Source: Paenibacillus_I sp035510375 (GTDB taxonomy: Bacteria; Bacillota; Bacilli; Paenibacillales; Paenibacillaceae). Taken from it: a stretch of DNA of 64,000 nucleotides. The notes under the pieces were generated by a model that saw nothing but the letters and a program-made list of their open reading frames with translations, was not told the origin of the DNA and made no database searches. Location: assembly GCF_035510375.1 (NCBI RefSeq), contig NZ_DATKHG010000003.1, one strand, 5' to 3'. Shown here one piece after another: positions 17,423 through 25,158 of this stretch (position 1 is its first letter; the number at the start of each line of letters is the position of its first letter). Position numbers and translations under genes: made by a program.

Positions 17423-17967
17423 CGGTGTCCGGGTCCAAGCTGTCGATCGGCGTGCTGAACGATTTTGGCCGACTGCAATTCGTGAAGAAGCTGGGCGCGG
17501 TGTTCGAGCATTCGCCCTGGGTGGCCGAGAGCGCGTGGGAGCTGGGGCCTTTTCGATCCAAAGGCGATTTGCATGAGAAAATGATGCGCATTGTGCGGCT
17601 CTCCCCCGCGAAACGGATTCTGAAGCTGTTCCGCGCTCACCCCGATCTGGCCACCCGGCTTGCCGTGGGCGATTATTCTTCCCGCGAGCAGCGGAGCGCC
17701 GGGCTTGACCGGCTCGAGCAGTCCGAGTACGAGACGTTCATGTCATTGAACCGGACCTATACGGGGAAATTCGGTTTTCCCTTTATTATGGCCGTGCGCG
17801 GGAAGACGAAGAACGACATTCTGTACGGGATGAACGAGAGGATTGAGAATGGGACGGAGGCGGAGTGGAATGAAGCGCTCTTGCAGATCGAACGGATTGC
17901 GGGGTTCCGTCTCGACGACCTTATCGACGAACCGACTGTAGAGGAAGGGGTTGACCGGCATGCTTAA
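17419..17967 (+). CDS. uraD: 2-oxo-4-hydroxy-4-carboxy-5-ureidoimidazoline (OHCU) decarboxylase
   Basis: 182 residues, whole-length match to the helical OHCU decarboxylase family: HPDLATRLA (His is the catalytic residue of the family), SxxEQ-SAGLDRL, and KFGFPFIMAVRG. It produces S-allantoin from OHCU, the third step after urate oxidation. In B. subtilis the same domain is the N-terminal half of PucL, fused to uricase; here it is a separate gene whose stop overlaps the uricase start by 8 bp. It also overlaps the guanine-deaminase-like gene by four bases. Confidence 0.93.
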   Translation: MTVSGSKLSIGVLNDFGRLQFVKKLGAVFEHSPWVAESAWELGPFRSKGDLHEKMMRIVRLSPAKRILKLFRAHPDLATRLAVGDYSSREQRSAGLDRLEQSEYETFMSLNRTYTGKFGFPFIMAVRGKTKNDILYGMNERIENGTEAEWNEALLQIERIAGFRLDDLIDEPTVEEGVDRHA

Positions 17968-18943
17968 ATTAACTTCGGGACGAACGCTTTATTACGGAAA
18001 AGGCGATGTTTTTGCATACCGGACCTATGCCGAACCGCTGGCGGCGGTTTCGATTCCGGAATCGTCGTATACGGGCGACGGCAACGTTATTTTTGCGCAT
18101 AACGTTCATTTTTCGGTCAGCGGGGAGTCGCTGCTGACTTCCTTCACGGAGGGCGACAATTCGCAGGTTGTGGCAACGGATTCGATGAAAAATTTCATAT
18201 TGCGCGAGTCCGCTTCCTTCGGGGGCAGCACGACGGAAGGTTATGCGGCGTACATTGCCGGAAGGTTTATCGCGAAATATCCTCATATAACGGCGGTGGA
18301 AATCCGGGGCGACCGCATCCCTTTTCAATCGCTGCAGGTCGCCGGCGAGGGCGGACTGACGGACAGCGGGCTGGTCTTCCGGCGGTCGCATAACGATCAC
18401 GCCGGCGCTGTGCTCGGGCTTGTTCGCGGCGCGGATGGAGAGGAAGCGGCCATCGCTTCACACAAATGCGTGCTTTCCGGCCTGCAGTTGATTAAAGTGA
18501 GCGGAAGCTCGTTCTACGGCTTCGTCCGTGACGAATATACGACGCTTCCGGACAGCTACGACCGTCCGCTGTTTATTTTTCTTGATTTGTTCTGGCGGTA
18601 TGCCGATGTGCGCGACGCGCTGGACGGCAAGCCCGGACGATATGTGCCGGCCGAGCAGATCCGCGATATTGCGCACAATGTTTTTCATGAGAATGAGACG
18701 CCTTCGATTCAGTATTTGATCTATCTGATCGGCTTGCGGGTGATGGAGCGTTTCCCGCAGCTTGCCGAGATCGGATTCGAATCGAACAATCGGACGTGGG
18801 AGACGGTGGTGGAGCCCGCGGACGGCGGCGGCCCCGGCGTCTTTACGGAGCCGCGTCCGCCGTACGGCTTCCAGGGCTTCACGATGACGCGCGAGGATTT
18901 GCCGACTGTGAAAGCGGAACTGAAGGCGGGGGCAAGGGCGTGA
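17960..18943 (+). CDS. urate oxidase (uricase)
   Basis: 327 residues from ATG 17960 (a TTG three codons earlier is possible; GAGGAAGGGG precedes either). Cofactor-free T-fold uricase: Lys of the catalytic pair in YYGKGDVFAYRTY, Thr in VVATDSMKNFI, and the C-terminal FESNNRTWETV block. Urate plus O2 gives 5-hydroxyisourate. It corresponds to the C-terminal half of B. subtilis PucL, but stands as its own gene overlapping uraD by 8 bp. The GTGA overlap at the 3' end couples it to the HIU hydrolase. It ends without an obvious peroxisomal-type or other targeting signal, as expected in bacteria. Confidence 0.94.
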   Translation: MLKLTSGRTLYYGKGDVFAYRTYAEPLAAVSIPESSYTGDGNVIFAHNVHFSVSGESLLTSFTEGDNSQVVATDSMKNFILRESASFGGSTTEGYAAYIAGRFIAKYPHITAVEIRGDRIPFQSLQVAGEGGLTDSGLVFRRSHNDHAGAVLGLVRGADGEEAAIASHKCVLSGLQLIKVSGSSFYGFVRDEYTTLPDSYDRPLFIFLDLFWRYADVRDALDGKPGRYVPAEQIRDIAHNVFHENETPSIQYLIYLIGLRVMERFPQLAEIGFESNNRTWETVVEPADGGGPGVFTEPRPPYGFQGFTMTREDLPTVKAELKAGARA

Positions 18944-19317
18944 GCGGACGGTTGACCACCCATGTGCTCGACGTAGCCCGGGGCAAGCCGGCGGCAGGCA
19001 TGCGGCTGCGGTTGTACCGGATGGAGGAGGCCGCCGGTCCGGTGCTGTTGGGCGAAGCGCGCACCGATACAGACGGGCGTGTCGCCGGCGTGTTGCTGGG
19101 CGGCGGCGCTGCCGCCGGGCTGCTCAAGGCCGGGTTGTATGAGCTTGTGTTCGACGTATCGGATTATTTTCGGCAGGCGGACGGGGGCGCGGGCGGTGCC
19201 GGCGGCTCCTTTCTGGAGCAGGTGCCCGTCCGCTTCCGCGTGACCGACCCGGACACCCACTATCATGTGCCGCTGCTCGTTGCGCCGGGCGGCTACAGCA
19301 CGTACCGCGGGAGCTGA
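18940..19317 (+). CDS. pucM: 5-hydroxyisourate hydrolase (transthyretin-like)
   Basis: 125 residues from GTG 18940, overlapping the uricase stop as GTGA. The start is fixed by the family N-terminus LTTHVLDVARGKPAAG, whose His is a catalytic residue, and the C-terminus is the diagnostic YRGS preceded by HYHVPLLVAP. It hydrolyses 5-hydroxyisourate to OHCU, the step between uricase and UraD. A Gly/Ala-rich loop (GGAGGAGG) near residue 88 is longer than usual. Confidence 0.94.
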   Translation: MSGRLTTHVLDVARGKPAAGMRLRLYRMEEAAGPVLLGEARTDTDGRVAGVLLGGGAAAGLLKAGLYELVFDVSDYFRQADGGAGGAGGSFLEQVPVRFRVTDPDTHYHVPLLVAPGGYSTYRGS

Positions 19318-19371
19318 CCGAATGTCGCGCCGAAATCCTATTCCATCCATTTATGAACGGGGGCGGGAACG

Positions 19372-20742
19372 TTGGTCTATGACAGAGTCGTCCGTAACGG
19401 AGAAGTCGTTATGCCGGACGGCGTCAAAAGGATGGATATCGGCATCCGCCACGGCGTAATCGCCGAGATCGCCGAACGGCTGGAGGGCGCGCAGGGCGCC
19501 ACCGTGCTCGATGCGGAGGGACTGCTGGTGATGCCGGGCATGATCGACGCGCACGTCCATTTCAACGAACCGGGCATGGGCCATTGGGAAGGGTTCGAGA
19601 CCGGCTCCGCGGCGCTTGCGGCGGGCGGCTGCACCGCCTATCTCGACATGCCGCTCAACGGCAACCCGCCCACCGTCACGCCGGAAGCGCTGCGGCTCAA
19701 AGCATCCCTTGCGGCCAACCGTTCGCGAGTCGATTACGGGTTCTGGGGAGGCCTCGTTCCGGGCAATCTGGAGCAGCTCCAGCCGCTTTCCGATGCGGGC
19801 GTACCCGCCTTCAAGGCTTTCATCTCCAACCCCGGGGGCGAAGGGGAGGGGCGGTTCAGGGAGGTTGACGATTGGACGCTATATGAGGGGATGAAGCGGA
19901 TCGCCTCGTTCGGCGGGCTGCTCGCGCTGCATGCGGAAAACGACGGCATCACGGCCGCGCTCGCGGCAGCCGCCGGAACGGCCGGCCGGAACGGAGCGCG
20001 CGATTACGCGGCGGCACGGCCGATCGTCGCCGAGCTGGAGGCGGTGAACAAGTCGCTGTTGTTCGCGGAGCTTACGGGCTGCCGTCTCCATTTCGTACAC
20101 ATCAGCAGCGCGGCGGCGGTCGAGCGCATTGCCGACGCGAAGAAAAAAGGGCTGGACGTGACGGGGGAAACTTGTCCGCATTACCTGCTCCTCACCGAGG
20201 ACGACATGGAGAGGCTGGGCCCCGTCGCGAAATGCGCGCCGCCGCTAAGGAGCGCCGACGAACAGGCCGCGCTCTGGGCCGCGGTTGAAGAAGGACTGAT
20301 CGATCTGATCGCCTCCGATCATTCGCCGTGTCCGACGGCGCTCAAAACGGAGGCTTCGAGCTTTTTCGATGCATGGGGCGGCATTTCGGGCGCGCAGAGC
20401 AGCCTGGAACTGATGCTCTCCGAAGGCGTTATCCGGCGCGGGTTATCGCTCGTTGCGATCGCCGATCTGACGGCGCGCAATCCGGCCGGCAGATTCGGTC
20501 TCGGCGAACGCAAAGGCCGGATCGCGTCGGGCTACGACGCGGATCTTGCTTTAGTCGATATGAGGCAGCCGTACACGCTTCAGGAAGAACAACTGCTGTA
20601 CCGGCACAAGCACAGCCCGTATACGGGCATGACGATCGGATGCAAGGTAGCGGCAACGCTGTGCAGGGGACATATCGTTTATCGAGCCGGCTCCGAACCG
20701 GAGGCGCGCGAACATGGAAGGCCGATGTGGGCGATACGATAG
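19372..20742 (+). CDS. allB: allantoinase
   Basis: 456 residues. Start TTG 19372 aligns with the family N-terminus (VYDRVVRNGEVV); the upstream site is a weak GGGGGCGGG. Cyclic amidohydrolase with binuclear metal ligands: DAHVHFNEPG, the bridging carboxylated Lys in PAFKAFIS, HAEN, HFVHISS and SDHSPC. It hydrolyses allantoin to allantoate. It is separated by 54 bp from pucM and by 85 bp from the next gene, but no terminator intervenes. Dihydropyrimidinase is the main alternative, made unlikely by context and by the allantoinase-type HFNEPG. Confidence 0.92.
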   Translation: MVYDRVVRNGEVVMPDGVKRMDIGIRHGVIAEIAERLEGAQGATVLDAEGLLVMPGMIDAHVHFNEPGMGHWEGFETGSAALAAGGCTAYLDMPLNGNPPTVTPEALRLKASLAANRSRVDYGFWGGLVPGNLEQLQPLSDAGVPAFKAFISNPGGEGEGRFREVDDWTLYEGMKRIASFGGLLALHAENDGITAALAAAAGTAGRNGARDYAAARPIVAELEAVNKSLLFAELTGCRLHFVHISSAAAVERIADAKKKGLDVTGETCPHYLLLTEDDMERLGPVAKCAPPLRSADEQAALWAAVEEGLIDLIASDHSPCPTALKTEASSFFDAWGGISGAQSSLELMLSEGVIRRGLSLVAIADLTARNPAGRFGLGERKGRIASGYDADLALVDMRQPYTLQEEQLLYRHKHSPYTGMTIGCKVAATLCRGHIVYRAGSEPEAREHGRPMWAIR

Positions 20743-20827
20743 GATGGAAAGGAAGCCTGGAAAATCAGTGCGCGGTCCGGCGCGGCAGCACGGCGTCAAA
20801 CCGGCGGGAACAAGGAGGAGAAAAGCG

Positions 20828-22084
20828 ATGACGATGGGTACAAACACCGATTTCGCCGTCTCCGTTACGGAGCTTCTGCAGGCTTTATCCGCCTTCGGAG
20901 CGGAGAAAGACGGCGGGGTCACACGCCTGCTGTATTCGAAGCCCTGGTCGGAGGCTCAGGCTTATTTATCCGAAAAAATGAAAGAGGCCGGACTTGAAGT
21001 CCGTTATGATAAGGTCGGCAATCTGTTCGGCAGGCTGGATGGCCGCAAGACCGAAACCGGCGTTGTATTGACCGGCTCCCATATCGACACGGTGCGTTCG
21101 GGCGGCGCTTACGACGGCGCCTATGGCATTGCGGCCGCATTGACGGCGGTGCGCCGCCTGAAGGAAACCTACGGTCTTCCGAAGCGTCCGATTGAAGTGG
21201 TATCGTTCTGCGAGGAGGAGGGCAGCCGGTTTCCGCTCGCTTATTGGGGATCGGGCAGCGTGACGGGCGCTTACGGATTGGAAGACGCCGAAGGCATTCG
21301 GGACGCCCAGGGCGTTACGCTGCGCGAGGCGATGGAAGCGGCGGGCTTCGGCAAGCCTGAGCAGCCCGAGTGCAGGCGGACCGATTTGTCCGCCTTTCTG
21401 GAGGCGCACATCGAGCAGGGCGTCATGCTCGAGCGTACCGGCGATAAAATCGGGATCGTCGAAACGATCGCCGGACAGCGCCGCTATGTCGTCACGTTGA
21501 CCGGTGAAACGAACCATGCCGGAACGACGCCGATGGCGATGCGCAAGGACGCGATGGCGGGCGCGGCGGAGATGATGCTGATGCTCGAGCGGGCGGCGCT
21601 TAAGGCCGGCGATCCGCTCGTCGCGACCGTAGGGCGGCTTCGTCCCGTCCCGAACATTCCGAACGTCATCGCCGGGCTCGTCACCTTCACGGTCGATATT
21701 CGCCACACGTCCGAAACGCTGCTGACCGGCTTCACCGACGCGGTGCTGCGCACCTTTCATTCGATCGCCAAGCGGCGCGGCCTGACGATCGACATCCGCA
21801 CGGCGCTCCAGGCGCGGCCCACGCCGATGGACGCGGTGCTGACCGGCCGGCTGGAGCGGATCTGCACGGATCGTAACGTCCCATACCGGAGGATGATGAG
21901 CGGGGCGGGCCACGACGGACAGATGTTCGTGCCGGTCTGCCCGACCGCTATGCTGTTCGTGCCGAGCCGTGACGGCATCAGCCATTCGCCCGACGAATAT
22001 ACGGCGCCGGAGGATTTGGCGACCGGCGTCTCCGTCCTTATGGAAATGCTGTACGAGTTGGCCTACGAGGAGCAGATGACATGA
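20828..22084 (+). CDS. allC: allantoate amidohydrolase
   Basis: 418 residues from ATG 20828, with AAGGAGG at 20812-20818; the frame to the left has no site. M20 metallopeptidase fold: metal ligands in GSHIDTVRSGGAYDG and CEEEGSRF, plus EAHIEQG and the C-terminal GAGHDGQMF. Cleaves allantoate to ureidoglycine (or ureidoglycolate), CO2 and ammonia; this is PucF in B. subtilis. Sequence alone does not separate it from N-carbamoyl-amino acid hydrolases, but flanking allantoinase and PucG settle the role. It overlaps the aminotransferase by four bases. Confidence 0.92.
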   Translation: MTMGTNTDFAVSVTELLQALSAFGAEKDGGVTRLLYSKPWSEAQAYLSEKMKEAGLEVRYDKVGNLFGRLDGRKTETGVVLTGSHIDTVRSGGAYDGAYGIAAALTAVRRLKETYGLPKRPIEVVSFCEEEGSRFPLAYWGSGSVTGAYGLEDAEGIRDAQGVTLREAMEAAGFGKPEQPECRRTDLSAFLEAHIEQGVMLERTGDKIGIVETIAGQRRYVVTLTGETNHAGTTPMAMRKDAMAGAAEMMLMLERAALKAGDPLVATVGRLRPVPNIPNVIAGLVTFTVDIRHTSETLLTGFTDAVLRTFHSIAKRRGLTIDIRTALQARPTPMDAVLTGRLERICTDRNVPYRRMMSGAGHDGQMFVPVCPTAMLFVPSRDGISHSPDEYTAPEDLATGVSVLMEMLYELAYEEQMT

Positions 22085-23322
22085 CCCGATACGCAGAGCT
22101 TTCGCCGCCGCCGCGGACCATCATGACACCCGGACCGGTCGAGGCGGATCCGCGTGTGCTGCGCGCGTTGTCCTATCCGATCCTCGGCCAGTTCGATCCG
22201 GCTTTCACGGAGCTGATGAACGATACGATGGGCATGCTCCGCGCGCTTTTCCGGACGTCCAATCAATGGGCTTATCCGGTTGACGGCACCTCGCGCTCCG
22301 GCATCGAGGCCGTATTGACGAGCCTGATCGAACCCGGTGACAGGGTGCTGATTCCGATTTACGGCAGATTCGGATACCTGCTGCACGAAATCGCCGAACG
22401 GTGCGGAGCCGAAGTGACGGTGCTGGAGAAGGAATGGGGCACCGTGTTCGATCCGGAGGAGGTGATCGCGGCCATCCGGGCGTGCAAGCCGGCGCTTGTC
22501 GCGATGGTGCACGGCGAGACGTCCACCGGCCGGGTTCAGCCGCTCGCCGATATCGGCAAAGCGTGCCTGGAATCCGGGGTTCTGTTCGTCGTCGACGCGG
22601 TCGCCACGATCGGCGGCATGCCTGTGGAGACGGATGCGTGGCGGATGGACGCGGTCATCGGCGGCACGCAGAAATGCCTGTCCGTCCCGTCCGGGATGGC
22701 GCCCGTCACCTACAACGAGCGCGCCGAACGCAAGCTGCTTGCCCGCAAAAAAATCGAAAGGGGCCTCAGGCCGCCCGCCGGCAGGCCCCTGGACGGCACG
22801 AGCGATCGTCCGGTTATCCGAAGCAACTATCTCGACCTGAGCCAGCTGCAGGATTATTGGAGTCCCGCCAGGCTCAATCATCACACGGAAATGACGTCCA
22901 TGATGTACGGCTTGCGGGAAGGGCTGCGCATTGCGTTGGCGGAAGGGCTCGAAGCCCGTTTCGAGCGCCACCGGTTGAACGAAAAGGCGCTGGTCGCCGG
23001 CTTGGCCGCAATGGGGGTCAGCCTGTATGGCGATCCCTCCTGCAAGCTTCCCGTCGTGACGTGCGTCGATATTCCGGACGGCGTCGACGGCGAATCGGTC
23101 CGCGCGATGCTGCTGCATCGGTTCGGAATCGAGATCGCCGGCTCGTTCGGCCCCCTCAAGGGGAAGATCTGGCGCATCGGCACGATGGGCTACAGCTGCA
23201 GCCAGAAAAACGTGCTTCATCTGCTCGGCGCGTTCGAGGCGGTGTTGGCCCGTCACGGCGTGAAGCTTCATCGAGGCGAGGCGCTCGAGGCGGCGCTGGA
23301 TGTATATGAGGCTGCGGTTTGA
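22081..23322 (+). CDS. pucG: (S)-ureidoglycine-glyoxylate aminotransferase
   Basis: 413 residues, class V PLP aminotransferase. The PLP lysine is in GGTQKCLSVPSGMAP; the N-terminus TPGPVEADPRVLRALS is that of the AGXT/PucG clade. In B. subtilis PucG moves the amino group of unstable ureidoglycine to glyoxylate (or another oxo acid), making glycine and oxalurate. Having this gene explains why no ureidoglycine aminohydrolase (AllE) or ureidoglycolate lyase is present. Last gene of the purine operon; a hairpin follows within 30 bp. Confidence 0.92.
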   Translation: MTRYAELSPPPRTIMTPGPVEADPRVLRALSYPILGQFDPAFTELMNDTMGMLRALFRTSNQWAYPVDGTSRSGIEAVLTSLIEPGDRVLIPIYGRFGYLLHEIAERCGAEVTVLEKEWGTVFDPEEVIAAIRACKPALVAMVHGETSTGRVQPLADIGKACLESGVLFVVDAVATIGGMPVETDAWRMDAVIGGTQKCLSVPSGMAPVTYNERAERKLLARKKIERGLRPPAGRPLDGTSDRPVIRSNYLDLSQLQDYWSPARLNHHTEMTSMMYGLREGLRIALAEGLEARFERHRLNEKALVAGLAAMGVSLYGDPSCKLPVVTCVDIPDGVDGESVRAMLLHRFGIEIAGSFGPLKGKIWRIGTMGYSCSQKNVLHLLGAFEAVLARHGVKLHRGEALEAALDVYEAAV

Positions 23323-23347
23323 TTGCGGTTTGACCGATCGATACGGC

Positions 23348-23373
23348 CCCCGACCGGGGTGTATTTCGTTTTT
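23348..23373 (+). terminator. likely terminator of the purine operon
   Basis: CCCC-GACC-GGGG (23348-23359) is followed by the T-rich TGTATTTCGTTTTT. A competing longer pairing with CGGGGGCC just downstream is also possible. It sits 26 bp after pucG. Confidence 0.55.
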
Positions 23374-23463
23374 CGGGGGCCGGCAACCGAATTGGAATCG
23401 GATTCCTTCATGCATATCGCCATAATCTGTGCTATTCTAGTAAGATCGAGGGGAGGAATGGCC

Positions 23464-23853
23464 GTGAATCCGGATTTCATTCAATTGAAGACGATTGAAG
23501 GCGATCTGAAACTTTCCCATAAGAAAAGCGATTACGGCGTGACCGTCTCCACCAAGGAATTCGTGTTCCACAAGCCGCACGTCAATTACCATTTCAGGCT
23601 GGAGGACATCGTCAGCATCGTGCCGTTTGAAGCCAAGGGGCGGCGCACCGTCTCGATCGAGAACCGCAGCAGGGATGCCGTCGAGTACGCCAGCGCTTCC
23701 GCGGGCGGCGATCAATACCGCATCTATGTGAAGGCCGCCACGATGCATAACCGGAGCGGGCTTTTTCCGATCGGGGCGATGCAGTTCGTCATTCCGATTC
23801 ACTCGAAGCTGCTTAAGGTGATAGGTGAATACAGCGGAATGAGCGCCTTTTAA
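23464..23853 (+). CDS. conserved-looking hypothetical protein
   Basis: 129 residues from GTG 23464, eight bases after GAGGGGAGG; an ATG at 23458 is too close to the site. No family recognised. The sequence has alternating beta-like strands (HFRLEDIVSIVPFEAKG, RRTVSIENRSRD), a Tyr/His-rich middle and no signal peptide or membrane segment, suggesting a small soluble beta protein, perhaps a PH-like or membrane-lipid-contact fold. It lies alone between the purine operon terminator and the terC riboswitch. Confidence 0.65.
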   Translation: MNPDFIQLKTIEGDLKLSHKKSDYGVTVSTKEFVFHKPHVNYHFRLEDIVSIVPFEAKGRRTVSIENRSRDAVEYASASAGGDQYRIYVKAATMHNRSGLFPIGAMQFVIPIHSKLLKVIGEYSGMSAF

Positions 23854-23959
23854 GCGGCCCCGGCCGAAGGCACATTTTATGGGAACAAGCGCGCTTTCGC
23901 GGCACAACGGCCGCAATTCGCGCGTATATATGGGATAGCACAGGCATAGATATAGGTAT

Positions 23960-24062
23960 GGCTTAAAGGGGAGTAGCTCCTACAGCAAAGTCGTCATGTC
24001 GAGGGAAACCTCCGGCTTTGCCGGCAACGGTTGCGTTGTTTGCGAGACCTTTACCTGCACGG
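23960..24062 (+). promoter_or_regulatory. yybP-ykoY (Mn2+) riboswitch
   Basis: The two invariant halves of the motif are present: AAAGGGGAGTAGC (23965-23977) on the 5' side and GCGAGACCTTTACC (24042-24055) on the 3' side, joined by a paired arm (AAACCTCCGGCTTTGCCGG and following). The 3' strand can pair with AAAGG to close P1 or with GGTAGAGGTC just after it. It precedes a TerC gene, one of the two classic genes under this Mn2+ sensor, and is followed by a terminator, so Mn2+ should permit read-through. Confidence 0.93.
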
Positions 24063-24080
24063 TAGAGGTCCGTTCGTTTC

Positions 24081-24117
24081 AGGATCTTTACCGTTCGCGG
24101 TAAAGGTCCTTTTATTT
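24081..24117 (+). terminator. riboswitch-controlled terminator before terC
   Basis: A 13-bp stem (24081-24093 with 24098-24110, one G-U pair) with a TTCG tetraloop precedes TTTATTTT. The stem repeats the CTTTACC sequence of the aptamer's 3' strand, so the two can compete for the same partner. Confidence 0.85.
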
Positions 24118-24146
24118 TGAAACGAACGAAAAAGGAGCTGGAGCGG

Positions 24147-24848
24147 ATGGAACTGGGAGCGGATTTTTGGTCGTCGTTGCTCGCGATTGTCGTCATTGAT
24201 CTGGTGCTTGCGGGCGACAACGCCATCGTCATCGGGCTTGCGGCGAGAAGACTGCCGAAGGAGATGCGCAGAAAGGTCGTCGTATGGGGAACGGTCGGCG
24301 CCGTAGCGATCCGGTCGCTGCTCACGCTGGGCGTCGTCTGGCTGCTCGGCATTCCCGGCCTGCTTGCCGCCGGAGGCCTCATGCTGGCATGGATCGCCTA
24401 CAAGCTGCTGGCGGATGAGCACAAGCACGACATATCGGCGCCCCAAGCAGGGGTGTGGGCCGCCATCCGAACGATCATCGTGGCGGATGCGGTTATGGGC
24501 CTCGACAACGTGCTTGCCGTTGCGGGAGCCGCGCACGGCTCGTTCGCCCTCGTCGTCATCGGTTTGCTTATCAGCGTCCCGATCGTCGTATGGGGCAGCG
24601 GCCTCATCCTGAAGGCGGCGGATCGCTTTCCGGCCGTGCCCTACATCGGTGCGGGCGTGCTGGCCTGGACCGCGGCGAAAATGATCGCCGGCGAGCCGTG
24701 GCTGAAGCCGGCCGCGGAGGCCGTTCCCTACGGCAAATGGTACTTCGCCGCCCTCGTCGTGACGGCCGTTCTGCTGCTGGGCCGCGCTGCGCGGAAAAAA
24801 CGGGGAGCAGCCGGTTCGGAACCGCTGCTGAGCAGGGATGCGAGCTGA
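24147..24848 (+). CDS. TerC family integral membrane protein (YkoY/MeeF-like)
   Basis: 233 residues from ATG 24147, with AAAGGAG at 24131-24137. Seven or so hydrophobic segments; both TerC metal-coordination blocks are visible, DLVLAGDNAIVIGLA (N-terminal) and ADAVMGLDNVLAVAGAA (middle). Relatives in B. subtilis export Mn2+ and supply it to secreted metalloenzymes. Control by the Mn2+ riboswitch immediately upstream agrees with that role. The C-terminal tail is short and basic (RAARKKRG), probably cytoplasmic. Confidence 0.92.
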   Translation: MELGADFWSSLLAIVVIDLVLAGDNAIVIGLAARRLPKEMRRKVVVWGTVGAVAIRSLLTLGVVWLLGIPGLLAAGGLMLAWIAYKLLADEHKHDISAPQAGVWAAIRTIIVADAVMGLDNVLAVAGAAHGSFALVVIGLLISVPIVVWGSGLILKAADRFPAVPYIGAGVLAWTAAKMIAGEPWLKPAAEAVPYGKWYFAALVVTAVLLLGRAARKKRGAAGSEPLLSRDAS

Positions 24849-24877
24849 CTCGGCTGCAGGCGGATTCCGGGCTGCGC

Positions 24878-24905
24878 TTGACAGCCGCACACGCCGTGCT
24901 ATAAT
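24878..24905 (+). promoter_or_regulatory. strong sigma-A promoter before the coaW unit
   Basis: TTGACA (24878-24883), a 16-bp spacer, and TATAAT (24900-24905): both hexamers perfect. It lies 29 bp after terC and reads into the HAD remnant and coaW. Confidence 0.88.
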
Positions 24906-24931
24906 CTACCCGAAATCGGCAGGAGGCCGTC

Positions 24932-25116
24932 ATGTAGGCTGCGAGCCTGCGGAAGTTACGGTGTTCGGCGATCATTTGAACGATCTCGGTTTATTCGTCC
25001 TGGCCGGCAGGAAGGTGGCGGTCGCCAACGCGCATGAGCGGATTGCCGAGCTGGCGGATGAGCGCACAGCGTCGAACGATGAGGACGGGGTGGCCCGTTA
25101 TATCAACCATGTGTTG
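24932..25116 (+). pseudogene. remnant of a Cof-type HAD phosphatase, in frame with coaW
   Basis: After the promoter comes AGGAGG (24921-24926) and ATG 24932, but the next codon is TAG. One frame over, 24937-25116 reads as the last ~60 residues of a Cof/HAD-IIB phosphatase: motif IV as VFGDHLNDLGLF, then VANAHERIAELAD and NDEDGVARYI. HAD motifs I-III and about 200 residues are missing, and the frame has no stop before coaW. The simplest reading is an out-of-frame internal deletion just after the start codon plus loss of the stop. Whether any fusion protein is made is unknown; no good start for it is seen except a GTG at 24961. Confidence 0.65.
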
Positions 25117-25158
25117 GCCCGTGAACCGGCAGCAGCCGCTCCAAAGGAGGAAACCGGA

